A stretch of DNA of 36,332 bases from CBFGTA01 sp965651595. GTDB taxonomy: Bacteria > Actinomycetota > Actinomycetes > S36-B12 > UBA10799. The position numbers and the translations under genes were made by a program. Positions 1 through 8,248 of this stretch are shown here, piece after piece. The DNA lies in contig CBFGTA010000009.1 in the NCBI GenBank assembly GCA_965651595.1, forward strand, positions 1-36,332. Reading direction: 5' to 3'. The notes below the pieces were generated by a model. It ran no database searches. It was given only the letters and a program-made list of their open reading frames with translations, and had not been told where the DNA came from. Within the stretch, counting starts at the first letter, position 1, and every line of letters begins with the position of its first letter.

Positions 1-2262
1 CTCGCCCAGTACGGCGTGCAGCGGGCCGGTCTACCCGGTGAGTGGCCGCAAGGATTTGATGATCCGTCGCCCTACACTCCAGCGTGGGCGGCAGAAATCA
101 CCGGAGTCCCCGCCGAACAGATTGCGCGGATCGCCCGCGAGTTCGCGGCCAACGCCGAAGAGTCTGGCGGCCGGTCCATGATAATTCTGGGTGCTGGTAC
201 CAACCATTGGTTCCACTCCGACGCCATCTACCGCACGTTCCTTGCCCTCACCACCCTGACTGGGTGTCAAGGGATCAACGGCGGCGGGTGGGCGCACTAC
301 GTGGGGCAAGAGAAGTGTCGTCCGTCGACGGGCTGGGCGAATCTCGCCTTTGGACTCGACTGGAACCGACCGGCTCGGCAAATGATCGGAACCGCATTCT
401 GGTACGTCAACACCAGCCAGTGGCGCTACGACAAGCTCGGAGCCGACCTGCTGGCCTCACCACTAGGTGAGGGTCGGTTCGAAGGCGTGTCAATGATTGA
501 CACTCTGGCCCAGTCGGCGCGATCAGGATGGATGCCGTCGTTCCCGTCTTTCAACCGCAATCCGCTGACCATCGCCGCCGAAGCCAAGACGGCCGGGGTG
601 CCGGTGGCCGACTACATTTCGGAACAACTGCGCTCAGGCGAACTCGAATTTGCTATCACTGACCCTGACGCTCCCGAAAACTGGCCGCGCGTGTTGACCG
701 TGTGGCGGGCGAATCTGCTCGGTTCGAGCAGCAAGGGCAACGAGTACTTCCTGCGACACCTGCTCGGAACATCGAACGCCGTCAGGGCGGAAGAAAACGA
801 GCCAGATGAGCGGCCCCGCGACGTTCGCTGGCGTGAGGACGCCCCCGAAGGCAAGTTGGACCTGCTCGTGAGTGTGGACTTCCGGATGACGTCCACGGGA
901 CTGTTCGGCGACATCCTGTTGCCTGCCGCGACCTGGTACGAGAAGCACGACCTGTCGAGTACCGACATGCATCCGTTCGTCCACGCATTCACCCCAGCCA
1001 TCGATCCGCCGTGGGAAACCCGCAGCGACTACAACATCTTCCAGGACTTGGCCCGATCTGTGTCGCGACTGTCGAATGGGCACTTGGGTGTTGTGGACGA
1101 TGTCATGGCCATCCCCCTCACCCACGACACCCCCGACGAACTAGCCGTTCCGGGCGGAGTGGTTCGCGACTGGGCGCGGGGCGAAGTGGAGCTCGTGCCG
1201 GGAGTGACGGCACCGAAGTTCATTTCCGTCGAGCGAAACTATCCTGAACTCGCCGACAAGATGTCGGCCCTGGGCCCACTGCTGAGCTCGGCAGGAACCC
1301 TCAACAAAGGAGTCCACGTCGACACGGGACCCGAAGTCGAACTCCTCAAACGCACGAACGGGGTGATCCCCGACGGGCCAGCGGCAGGACTGCCTTCCCT
1401 GGTGACCGCGTCGGACGCGTGCGAGGCGATCTTGGCGCTGTCGGGCACCACGAACGGGCGAGTGGCAGTAGAGGGCTTCCGTGACTTGGAGAAACGCACA
1501 GGGCAGGCGATCGCCGAACTCGCCCAAGACCACGAAGGTAAGCGCATCACATTTGCTGACACCCAGTCCCGTCCGGTGCCGGTCATCACCAGCCCGGAGT
1601 GGTCCGGCAGCGAACACGGCGGCCGCCGGTACACAGCTTTCTCGATCAATGTCGAGCATCTCAAGCCGTGGCACACGCTCACCGGCCGGCAACACTTTTT
1701 CCTCGACCATGACTGGATGACCGAAATCGGCGAGCAGCTGCCCGTGTTCCGACCACCACTGAACATGCATCGCCTCTACGGGGAGCAGGGTACCGGTCAA
1801 GGTACTGAGGTCACCGTTCGGTATCTGACGCCCCATTCCAAGTGGTCGATCCACTCGGAATATCAAGACAACCTGTTCATGCTGTCCCTGTCTCGGGGAG
1901 GGCCGGAAATCTGGATGAGCCAGGAAGACGCGGCGACCATCGGCGTCAAGGACAACGAGTGGATCGAGGCGTACAACCGAAACGGAGTTGTGGTCGCCAG
2001 GGCCATTGTCAGCCACCGCATGCCGCCGGGAACCGTTTACATGTACCACGCCAAAGACCGTACTGTGGACGTTCCCCGCACCGAGACTTCCGGTCTCCGA
2101 GGCGGCATCCACAACTCTCTAACCCGACTGATGATCAAGCCAACGCATCTGGTGGGGGGCTACGCCCAGTTGTCGTTCGCGATGAATTACCTGGGGCCGA
2201 CCGGAAACCAGCGAGACGAAGTCACCGTGATTCGCCGCCGCTCACAGGAGGTGCAGTACTGA
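1..2262 (+). CDS. narG: Respiratory nitrate reductase alpha subunit, 5' partial
   Basis: Catalytic molybdenum subunit of membrane-bound nitrate reductase, which reduces nitrate to nitrite with electrons from quinol passed through NarI and NarH. The frame is open from position 1, so the gene begins outside the window. The 753 residues seen are roughly the C-terminal 60% of a protein of about 1,230 residues; the N-terminal Fe-S ligands and twin-arginine signal are therefore not visible. Recognition rests on NarG-typical stretches: DFRMTSTGLFGDILLPAATW followed by the STDMHPFVHAF block around residues 295-330, and near the C-terminus RGGIHNSLTR, KPTHLVGGYAQLSFAMNY and NQRDE. The stop TGA overlaps the narH ATG by one base, so the subunits are translationally coupled. 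Base composition looks like that of neighbouring genes, with no sign of recent transfer. Confidence 0.96.
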   Translation, partial: LAQYGVQRAGLPGEWPQGFDDPSPYTPAWAAEITGVPAEQIARIAREFAANAEESGGRSMIILGAGTNHWFHSDAIYRTFLALTTLTGCQGINGGGWAHYVGQEKCRPSTGWANLAFGLDWNRPARQMIGTAFWYVNTSQWRYDKLGADLLASPLGEGRFEGVSMIDTLAQSARSGWMPSFPSFNRNPLTIAAEAKTAGVPVADYISEQLRSGELEFAITDPDAPENWPRVLTVWRANLLGSSSKGNEYFLRHLLGTSNAVRAEENEPDERPRDVRWREDAPEGKLDLLVSVDFRMTSTGLFGDILLPAATWYEKHDLSSTDMHPFVHAFTPAIDPPWETRSDYNIFQDLARSVSRLSNGHLGVVDDVMAIPLTHDTPDELAVPGGVVRDWARGEVELVPGVTAPKFISVERNYPELADKMSALGPLLSSAGTLNKGVHVDTGPEVELLKRTNGVIPDGPAAGLPSLVTASDACEAILALSGTTNGRVAVEGFRDLEKRTGQAIAELAQDHEGKRITFADTQSRPVPVITSPEWSGSEHGGRRYTAFSINVEHLKPWHTLTGRQHFFLDHDWMTEIGEQLPVFRPPLNMHRLYGEQGTGQGTEVTVRYLTPHSKWSIHSEYQDNLFMLSLSRGGPEIWMSQEDAATIGVKDNEWIEAYNRNGVVVARAIVSHRMPPGTVYMYHAKDRTVDVPRTETSGLRGGIHNSLTRLMIKPTHLVGGYAQLSFAMNYLGPTGNQRDEVTVIRRRSQEVQY

Positions 2263-3935
2263 TGAAGGTCATGGCCCAAGTCGGCATGGTGATGAACCTC
2301 GACAAATGCATCGGATGCCACACCTGCTCGGTCACCTGCAAACAAGCCTGGACCAACCGGGCGGGTGTCGAGTACGCGTGGTTCAACAACGTGGAAACTC
2401 GCCCCGGTCAGGGATATCCCCGCACGTACGAGGACCAGGAGACGTGGAAGGGCGGCTGGGAACTGACTCGCCGGGGGAAACTGAAACTGCGCAGCGGTTC
2501 CCGGTTGCAGCGCCTCTTGCAGATTTTCTCCAACCCGAAACTCCCCACTATGGGCGACTACTACGAACCGTGGACGTATGAATACGACACCCTGATCTCC
2601 GCTCCACTCGGAGAGCACACTCCGGTCGCCCGACCCAAGTCACTCATCACCGGTGAACCCATGAAGATCGAGTGGTCGGCGAACTGGGACGACGACCTGG
2701 CCGGTGGCCCGGAACTGGCTCCCCACGACCCGGTCCTCAAGAAGATCAAGGACGAAGTCGGCGACCGAGTCAAGTTGGAGTTCGAGCAGGCCTTCATGTT
2801 CTACCTGCCGCGAATCTGCGAGCACTGCCTCAACCCGGCGTGTGTGGCGGCGTGCCCGTCGGGGGCGATGTACAAGCGCAGCGAAGACGGCATCGTCCTG
2901 GTCGATCAAGACGCCTGTCGCGGCTGGAGGATGTGTGTCACCGGCTGCCCGTACAAGAAGGTGTACTTCAACCACCGAACGGGCAAGGCCGAGAAGTGCA
3001 CGATGTGCTACCCGCGCATCGAAGTGGGCCTGCCGACGGTGTGCAGCGAAACGTGCGTGGGTCGGCTGCGGTACCTGGGGCTGTTCCTCTATGACGCCGA
3101 TCGGGTGACTGAGGCGGCAGCCACCCCAGATGAGAAGGACCTCTATCCCGCCCAGCTCGATCTCCTGCTCGATCCGAACGATCCCGAAGTGATCGCCCAA
3201 GCTCGGCGCGACGGGATCCCCGATGACTGGCTCGACGCCGCCAAGAAGTCGCCGGTCTATGCGCTCGCCAAAGAGTACAAGGTGGCTTTGCCGCTACATC
3301 CGGAGTACCGGACGATGCCTATGGTTTGGTACATCCCGCCGCTGTCTCCGGTGGTTGACGCCTTGCGCGACACCGGTCACGACGCCGAGGATGCGGGCAA
3401 CCTATTCGGTGCGCTGAAGAGCCTACGCATCCCGATCGAGTACCTCGCCGAACTGTTCACCGCTGGTGATGTGGGGCCCGTCAACCAGTCGCTCCACACC
3501 CTCGCGGCCATGCGCGCCTATATGCGAGACGTGAACTTGGGTCGCGAACCTGACCCGTCCATCCCGGCGTCAGTCGGGTACAGCGAGTCGAAGATGTACT
3601 CCCTGTATCGGCTGCTCGCCATAGCCAAGTACGAAGATCGCTATGTCATTCCCAAGGCCCACACTGAGACGGCTCATGATCTCGAAGAGCTCGCCTGTTC
3701 CCTCGACTACGAGGGATCGCCGGGCATGTACGAAAGCGGCCCGTTTGGGGAGGCGTCCGGACGCCCGACACCGGTGGCGGTGGAGAACTTCCATGCCCTG
3801 TCCCAAAGGCAGGGCGCCGAGAAGATCGTGCCGACCGAGGACCGCGACGCCCGAGTCAACCTTCTCAACTGGGACGGAGTCGGAGTCCCCCTCGGCATGC
3901 CGACCATGCCACCTCGACGGGAGGACGAGAAATGA
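2262..3935 (+). CDS. narH: Respiratory nitrate reductase beta subunit (Fe-S)
   Basis: Electron-transfer subunit carrying the Fe-S clusters between NarI haem and NarG. The protein has 557 residues. The first ferredoxin-like motif is C16-x2-C19-x2-C22-x3-C26. A second Cys-rich region starts near residue 186 with CEHCLNPACVAACP, then CRGWRMCVTGCP, where the Trp in place of a cluster Cys is the NarH hallmark of the [3Fe-4S] centre. CTMC and a CSETC-type motif follow. The reading frame stays open far upstream inside narG, but the ATG at 2262 is chosen because a CAGGAGG ribosome site lies just before it and family homology starts there (MVMNLDKCIGCHTC). It overlaps narG by one base and narJ by four. 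It is slightly longer than the 512-residue E. coli protein, as is usual in actinobacteria. Confidence 0.97.
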   Translation: MKVMAQVGMVMNLDKCIGCHTCSVTCKQAWTNRAGVEYAWFNNVETRPGQGYPRTYEDQETWKGGWELTRRGKLKLRSGSRLQRLLQIFSNPKLPTMGDYYEPWTYEYDTLISAPLGEHTPVARPKSLITGEPMKIEWSANWDDDLAGGPELAPHDPVLKKIKDEVGDRVKLEFEQAFMFYLPRICEHCLNPACVAACPSGAMYKRSEDGIVLVDQDACRGWRMCVTGCPYKKVYFNHRTGKAEKCTMCYPRIEVGLPTVCSETCVGRLRYLGLFLYDADRVTEAAATPDEKDLYPAQLDLLLDPNDPEVIAQARRDGIPDDWLDAAKKSPVYALAKEYKVALPLHPEYRTMPMVWYIPPLSPVVDALRDTGHDAEDAGNLFGALKSLRIPIEYLAELFTAGDVGPVNQSLHTLAAMRAYMRDVNLGREPDPSIPASVGYSESKMYSLYRLLAIAKYEDRYVIPKAHTETAHDLEELACSLDYEGSPGMYESGPFGEASGRPTPVAVENFHALSQRQGAEKIVPTEDRDARVNLLNWDGVGVPLGMPTMPPRREDEK

Positions 3936-4570
3936 CCCTGCCCGCCGAAGAACGAGCTGTCGTGCGTTTGGCGTGCTCGTGGCTGCTGTGGTACCCCGAC
4001 ACCGAACTGATCGAGCGGCTGCCTGCGATCGAGGGAGTCACTGCCACTTTGCCGCAACCGATTCGGGAACCCATTCAGGAGTTTCTCGCCTACCTGTCGA
4101 CCACGCCGCTGCTGCAGGTGCAGCAACATTACGTTGCGATCTTCGACATGAGACGCAAGGCGTGCCCGTATCTGAGCTATTGGACCGACGGCGACACCCG
4201 CAATCGAGGTCAGGCGATCCTGCGGTTCAAACAGGCGTACCAGGTCACGGGATTTCGCGTCGGAGACGAGGAACTCGCTGATCATCTCGCCGTCGTCTTG
4301 GAGTTCGCGGCCGTCGGTGATCGGCTCACGGGGGAGGCGTTTCTCGCCGAGCATGCTGCACCGATTGGGCTGTTGCGCGAGGCCTTGGTGAAGTTTGACT
4401 CTCCCTATGCTCGAGTCGTTGATGCAGTGATCGCCACGCTGCCGGAAATGACTGCTGAGATCAGAGCGCGGATGGCGCAGATCGCCGCGACCGGTCCGCC
4501 CGCCGAACTAGTCGGCCTCGCTCCGTTCCCGACCACGATCCCACTCGAAGAGATTGGGGGCCGACGATGA
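3932..4570 (+). CDS. narJ: Nitrate reductase molybdenum cofactor assembly chaperone
   Basis: System-specific chaperone of the TorD/NarJ family that binds apo-NarG, assists insertion of the molybdenum cofactor and delays membrane docking; it is not part of the final enzyme. The 212-residue, largely helical protein carries the family block YVAIFDMRRKACPYLSYW near residues 65-85 and then GDTRNRGQAILRFKQAY. There is no signal or membrane segment, as expected for a cytoplasmic factor. The ATG overlaps the narH stop as ATGA, and its own stop overlaps narI in the same way, so it is made in step with the other subunits. Position between narH and narI is the standard narGHJI order. Assignment is secure from both sequence and context. 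Confidence 0.95.
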   Translation: MTLPAEERAVVRLACSWLLWYPDTELIERLPAIEGVTATLPQPIREPIQEFLAYLSTTPLLQVQQHYVAIFDMRRKACPYLSYWTDGDTRNRGQAILRFKQAYQVTGFRVGDEELADHLAVVLEFAAVGDRLTGEAFLAEHAAPIGLLREALVKFDSPYARVVDAVIATLPEMTAEIRARMAQIAATGPPAELVGLAPFPTTIPLEEIGGRR

Positions 4571-5388
4571 ACTCGCTGGCTTTGCTCGCACAATCGACCG
4601 CGGCCAGTCCGGCTAACACTCCTGGTGCGGTCACAACTGTCGACCTGCTCTTGTGGGTTGTCTTGCCGTACGTCACGATCGCCGTCTTCGTCGTCGGCTT
4701 GATCTGGCGATACCGCTACGACAAGTTCGGATGGACCACCCGGTCGAGTCAACTGTACGAACGCAAGCTGATCCGCATCGCGAGTCCCTTGTTCCACTTC
4801 GGAATCCTGGCAGTGGCGGTGGGTCACGTGGTCGGTTTGTGTATCCCGGAGCAGTGGACGAGCTCTCTTGGGGTCTCCGAGCATCTATACCACATTTTCG
4901 CGGTCGCGCTCGGTGCGGTGGCTGGCGTCTGCACCCTCGTCGGCATTGCGCTGCTCATCTATCGGCGCCGCACCGTGGGCCCCGTGTTCGCAGCGACTAC
5001 TAAGAATGACAAGTTCATGTATCTGTTCCTGGTCGCGGCAATTGTTCTGGGCGTCATCACCACCATGTACGGGGCCGGACTGCTCGGTGACTCGGGCGGC
5101 CACAACTACCGGCTCGACGTGTCACCCTGGTTCCGTTCAATCTTCTTACTGAACCCGCAACCAGCCTTGATGGCTGGGGCGCCGCTGTCCTTCCAGGTTC
5201 ACGCCGTGGCCGGGATGCTGGTATTCATCATTTGGCCGTTCACCCGGCTAGTCCACGCCTTCAGCGCGCCCGTCGGGTATCTGTTCCGGCCCTATGTGGT
5301 GTATCGCTCACGGGGCGAACACGATGCTGGCAACCGCATCGCTCGACGTGGATGGGAAAAGGTGGGTACGCCCGACGCCAAGAAGTAG
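4567..5388 (+). CDS. narI: Respiratory nitrate reductase gamma subunit (cytochrome b)
   Basis: Integral membrane dihaem cytochrome b that oxidises quinol on the outer side and passes electrons to NarH. It has 273 residues with about five hydrophobic segments. Four candidate haem ligands sit with the spacing known from NarI: H77 and H87 (ten apart, in the second helix) and H212 and H230 (eighteen apart, in the last helix). The N-terminus before the first helix (residues 1-24) is longer and Ala/Ser-rich compared with E. coli NarI. The ATG overlaps the narJ stop by four bases. It is the last gene of the operon; the next gene, 50 bases away, converges from the other strand. No nitrate transporter, sensor or regulator gene lies on this side of the operon. 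Confidence 0.95.
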   Translation: MNSLALLAQSTAASPANTPGAVTTVDLLLWVVLPYVTIAVFVVGLIWRYRYDKFGWTTRSSQLYERKLIRIASPLFHFGILAVAVGHVVGLCIPEQWTSSLGVSEHLYHIFAVALGAVAGVCTLVGIALLIYRRRTVGPVFAATTKNDKFMYLFLVAAIVLGVITTMYGAGLLGDSGGHNYRLDVSPWFRSIFLLNPQPALMAGAPLSFQVHAVAGMLVFIIWPFTRLVHAFSAPVGYLFRPYVVYRSRGEHDAGNRIARRGWEKVGTPDAKK

Positions 5389-5438
5389 CCGGTGCCCCGC
5401 CCTGAAAGAGGTAGCCACGGGGATAGCGAATGGGTCGA

Positions 5439-5936
5439 CTACGCGTGGTCGAGGGTGGCCAAGACCGACTTGGTGCCTTCGGCGTAGCGAGAAAACAGGC
5501 CGACGGACGAGGCAACTTCGAGTTCCTGGCCCGTTTCGGAGTTCGCTAGCGTGATGTGCCGGCTGGCCCCAAAGCGTTTGACAGTGACGGTTGTGCTCCG
5601 CCGTGGGAAGCGCACCAACTCGCGTTCGGGAGTATCGCTGACTGCGGGCAGCGCCATGAAAACGATGTCGGATTCGGTGACGGCAATCAGCATGCGCGCC
5701 GTCACTGCCTTCCCTGCCGCCCGGGCCGCCTGTACACCGTGAACCGTGGCCCCGGCCACTGCACCGTCGACGAGCGGGCTGTCGGTGACGGCTGAGGCCG
5801 CTAGACCTGTGGCAGCTCCGGCGGCTGTTATCGCGAGGTAGTCGTACTGGATTCCCACCACGCAAGCCGCCACGACGTGGTCCGACGGCAGTTCAGCTTG
5901 GGCGAGGGCTACGAGTCGTTCATCGGGAGGGGCCAT
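5439..5936 (-). CDS. Hypothetical protein, 165 aa, Ala-rich
   Basis: I do not recognise the family. The start is placed at the ATG at 5936 because the open frame further upstream lies inside the neighbouring FUSC gene. The protein begins MAPPDERLVALAQAELPSDH. A hydrophobic Ala/Gly/Val-rich stretch at about residues 23-80 could be one or two short membrane segments or a packed helical core. The C-terminal half looks like alternating beta-strands, with charged turns (RELVRFPRRS, TVTVKRFG, RHITLANSETG), recalling small PH-like or lipid-associated folds; that resemblance is only an impression. There are no cysteines apart from one near residue 28 and no catalytic motif. No ribosome site precedes the ATG; instead a TACAGT box ends seven bases upstream, which suggests a leaderless message. 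It converges on narI. Confidence 0.7.
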   Translation of the reverse strand: MAPPDERLVALAQAELPSDHVVAACVVGIQYDYLAITAAGAATGLAASAVTDSPLVDGAVAGATVHGVQAARAAGKAVTARMLIAVTESDIVFMALPAVSDTPERELVRFPRRSTTVTVKRFGASRHITLANSETGQELEVASSVGLFSRYAEGTKSVLATLDHA

Positions 5937-5942
5937 TGATGA

Positions 5943-5972
5943 ACTGTACCTGGCAGGCAGGCGAGCGGCCAA
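5943..5972 (-). promoter_or_regulatory. Putative leaderless promoter for the 165-aa gene
   Basis: Reading the minus strand, TTGGCC (5972-5967), an 18-base spacer, and TACAGT (5948-5943) resemble -35 and -10 boxes of a housekeeping actinobacterial promoter (TTGAC and TAnnnT). Only six bases separate the -10 from the ATG at 5936, which would place the transcript start at or next to the start codon. No Shine-Dalgarno sequence is present. This is inference from spacing and motif only. Confidence 0.4.
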
Positions 5973-5979
5973 GGGGTGC

Positions 5980-8196
5980 CTAAGCCGTTCGGTTAGCGAA
6001 TTTTGTTGCCATGGTGTCTGCGATCCAGGCGGACTGGGAGATCCACACGGTCCCAAGACACACCACCAGCACGGCGGTGGCGGCATCGTCGATGGGATCC
6101 TTCCCGCTCTTGACCCGGCTCGTGAGGTGTTGAATATCGGCATCAACGGCGGCGCGGAGGCGGTCGAGAGTGGACCGATAGGGGGCCGTTCCTGCCGGTG
6201 CCGAGTCACCGACCGCTTCCCAGCGGTCGGCCAGGGTAGTGATGCGCATGGCCACCCTGTGCATGGCGGCCAGCATAGTGTCGCCGGTGGTAGCGAACTC
6301 TGGCGGCAGAGACGCGATCTCCGCCAAGTCGGCAACGACATCCCCGCTGTAGTTGAGGTGATTGGCAACGTTGAGCCCGCTCACCATGATGGGTGCCTGG
6401 TTGAGCCCGGGGCCGCGCTGGGCGTACGCCAAGTCGAAAGCCTCGAACGCGCGAGTGGTAGTTCGTAGTGCGTGTTCACGGGAGCGGGACAGTCCACCAA
6501 CTGATGCCGTTCCGTCGACCAACGTTTCAAAACTCGTCAACGAGTAGCGAGTTGAGGCGACCACCGCCGAGCGCAAGGAACGCCACAGGAGGGGAACCAC
6601 CCCATGGGGCCACATCAACAGACTCACACCCATACTCACAGCCAGGCCGATGAGGACATCGAGCAGGCGCCATTCGGCCACCTCGAGCTTGGCGGGCGTG
6701 GTGAGGCTGACAAGGAAGATGACGAACAGAGTGAATGATGCTTGGCCAACGATCAGGGAGACTGCACCGGGTGTGTAGGTGGCCAGGAATGCCAGGATCG
6801 GGAGCGCCAGCCACATGAGCCACGGGGCTTGGAAGGGCAGCACCACGATAATGAGGCCGATCGCGAACCCTGCCACAGTTCCCATCAGAACTTGTCGTGC
6901 AGTTCGCATGGTTCCTGAGGCGTCGAACTTGAGGGCCACAAGGGCCCCGAGGGTCACCCAGAATCCGTGTTCAGCTCCGACGATAACGACGATGGCCACT
7001 GTGGCGGTCAGCGCGACAGCGGTGCGGAGGGCCGTCCTCAGCCAAGGCGAACTCCAGGTCATTTGACTGGAGATCAAGCGTCGAGCAGTGATGCGGTCAG
7101 AGTGGTGGTCGAACTCGCGGCCCTCAAATGTGATCCGGCCAGGCCCGCGAGCTTGATCGTCGCGCTGCCGTCGCAGCGTGGCGTTGATCGGATCCATGGC
7201 GTTGCTGACGTCGATCGCCATTGCCTGGACACTGAGGGCCACCAGGCGCAACTGACCGGACCTCTCCAACGATGGTCGAATCACGTGGGGTTGTTCCGCC
7301 AGCAAGGAGTCGGTGGTGAACTGCTTCAGAGACAGAGCGTGACGGTGACGAACCGTGTCGAGGGCATTGACATCGGGGACGACATCACCAACCGTCAGAG
7401 CCTGGGCGCAGTCGCGCAGCGTCGCACCGAGCGCACCCATCAACTCGCGGTCTGAATCGCTGAGGGTGACGGGGCCAAGTTCAGCCCACTCGAGCGTGGG
7501 CAGAAGCCGAGTGGCTTCGTCGACGGCGAGCAGTAGGGCTCGATCGCGGCGGGTGGCTCCTCCGGGTCGAATCAGGCGTCCATCGAAAGCGGAGTGCAGC
7601 CGGGTGCTGGCCTCGGATAGTCGTGTGAGGGAATCGTGTGTGGAGCGGCCTGCCGCCAAGTCCTCACAGGCGTCTGCCGCGGCCGTCAGCGCAGCGGCCA
7701 AGCTGACTCGGGTAGCACTGCGGGCGTACACGGGAAGAACCGTGATCGACCCGATGGCTGCTACTGCGGCCCCGATGGCCCAACCGACTGCATGTTCGGC
7801 AATCGCGTCGGGCGAGTATTCGCTAGTGGCGGCGAATGCCCATGGGAGGATCGCCGCGGCAGTGGCGGCAGCAAAGTAGCCCCGCAGCACCGCCGCAAAT
7901 GCGACGACGAACACCACCCCGAAGGTCACGACGACCGTCGGGATCGGCCACTGAACGACGATCGAGCCGATCGTGACGAGGGCGACCCCGTTGATGCCGA
8001 GCACGACGTTTGCGAGGAACCGGCTGCGTCGGGGGCCGCCCAAGTTGGCGAAAGCGAGAGTGGAGAAGCATGCGAAGGCTGCCGACAGTGAGATGGTCGG
8101 GTTCTGCGTCAACCACTGCAGACCACCGAACACCGCGGTGACGAGGACCGCTACCCGGATTCCCCGTCGCAACAGTTCCCGGTCCAGATCATTCAC
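5980..8196 (-). CDS. FUSC-family inner membrane protein (putative aromatic compound or drug exporter)
   Basis: A 738-residue membrane protein with the two-block arrangement of the FUSC/aromatic-acid exporter superfamily (YccS, AaeB and relatives). A first cluster of about five to six membrane helices lies at residues 12-165. A cytoplasmic, helix-rich, Arg/Asp-rich region covers about 165-385. A second cluster of helices follows at about 385-520 (including IVVIVGAEHGFWVTLGALVA and PWLMWLALPILAFLATYTPG), then a C-terminal helical tail. Substrate cannot be told from sequence; relatives export hydroxylated aromatic acids or affect envelope stress. The start is a GTG (8196); an ATG four bases further in is out of frame. 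No good ribosome site precedes it. It lies 52 bases downstream of the secreted-protein gene on the same strand. Confidence 0.8.
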   Translation of the reverse strand: MNDLDRELLRRGIRVAVLVTAVFGGLQWLTQNPTISLSAAFACFSTLAFANLGGPRRSRFLANVVLGINGVALVTIGSIVVQWPIPTVVVTFGVVFVVAFAAVLRGYFAAATAAAILPWAFAATSEYSPDAIAEHAVGWAIGAAVAAIGSITVLPVYARSATRVSLAAALTAAADACEDLAAGRSTHDSLTRLSEASTRLHSAFDGRLIRPGGATRRDRALLLAVDEATRLLPTLEWAELGPVTLSDSDRELMGALGATLRDCAQALTVGDVVPDVNALDTVRHRHALSLKQFTTDSLLAEQPHVIRPSLERSGQLRLVALSVQAMAIDVSNAMDPINATLRRQRDDQARGPGRITFEGREFDHHSDRITARRLISSQMTWSSPWLRTALRTAVALTATVAIVVIVGAEHGFWVTLGALVALKFDASGTMRTARQVLMGTVAGFAIGLIIVVLPFQAPWLMWLALPILAFLATYTPGAVSLIVGQASFTLFVIFLVSLTTPAKLEVAEWRLLDVLIGLAVSMGVSLLMWPHGVVPLLWRSLRSAVVASTRYSLTSFETLVDGTASVGGLSRSREHALRTTTRAFEAFDLAYAQRGPGLNQAPIMVSGLNVANHLNYSGDVVADLAEIASLPPEFATTGDTMLAAMHRVAMRITTLADRWEAVGDSAPAGTAPYRSTLDRLRAAVDADIQHLTSRVKSGKDPIDDAATAVLVVCLGTVWISQSAWIADTMATKFANRTA

Positions 8197-8248
8197 CGGT
8201 ACAGCATGCCACGAGGCTCCGGCCCCAATCAGCCCGTGCGCGATTCAG

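Noticed and set aside
1141..2112. 323-codon minus-strand open frame
   Set aside because: Antisense to the well-supported narG sequence; no protein features.
1842..2261. N-terminal extension of narH by 140 codons
   Set aside because: It overlaps narG in another frame; family homology and the AGGAGG site place the start at 2262.
5392..5422. CCCCG...CGGGG stem between narI and the convergent gene as a terminator
   Set aside because: Five pairs with a long loop and no T-run; too weak to support.
5937..6368. Upstream extension of the 165-aa protein
   Set aside because: It runs inside the FUSC coding region in another frame; residues look like out-of-frame translation.
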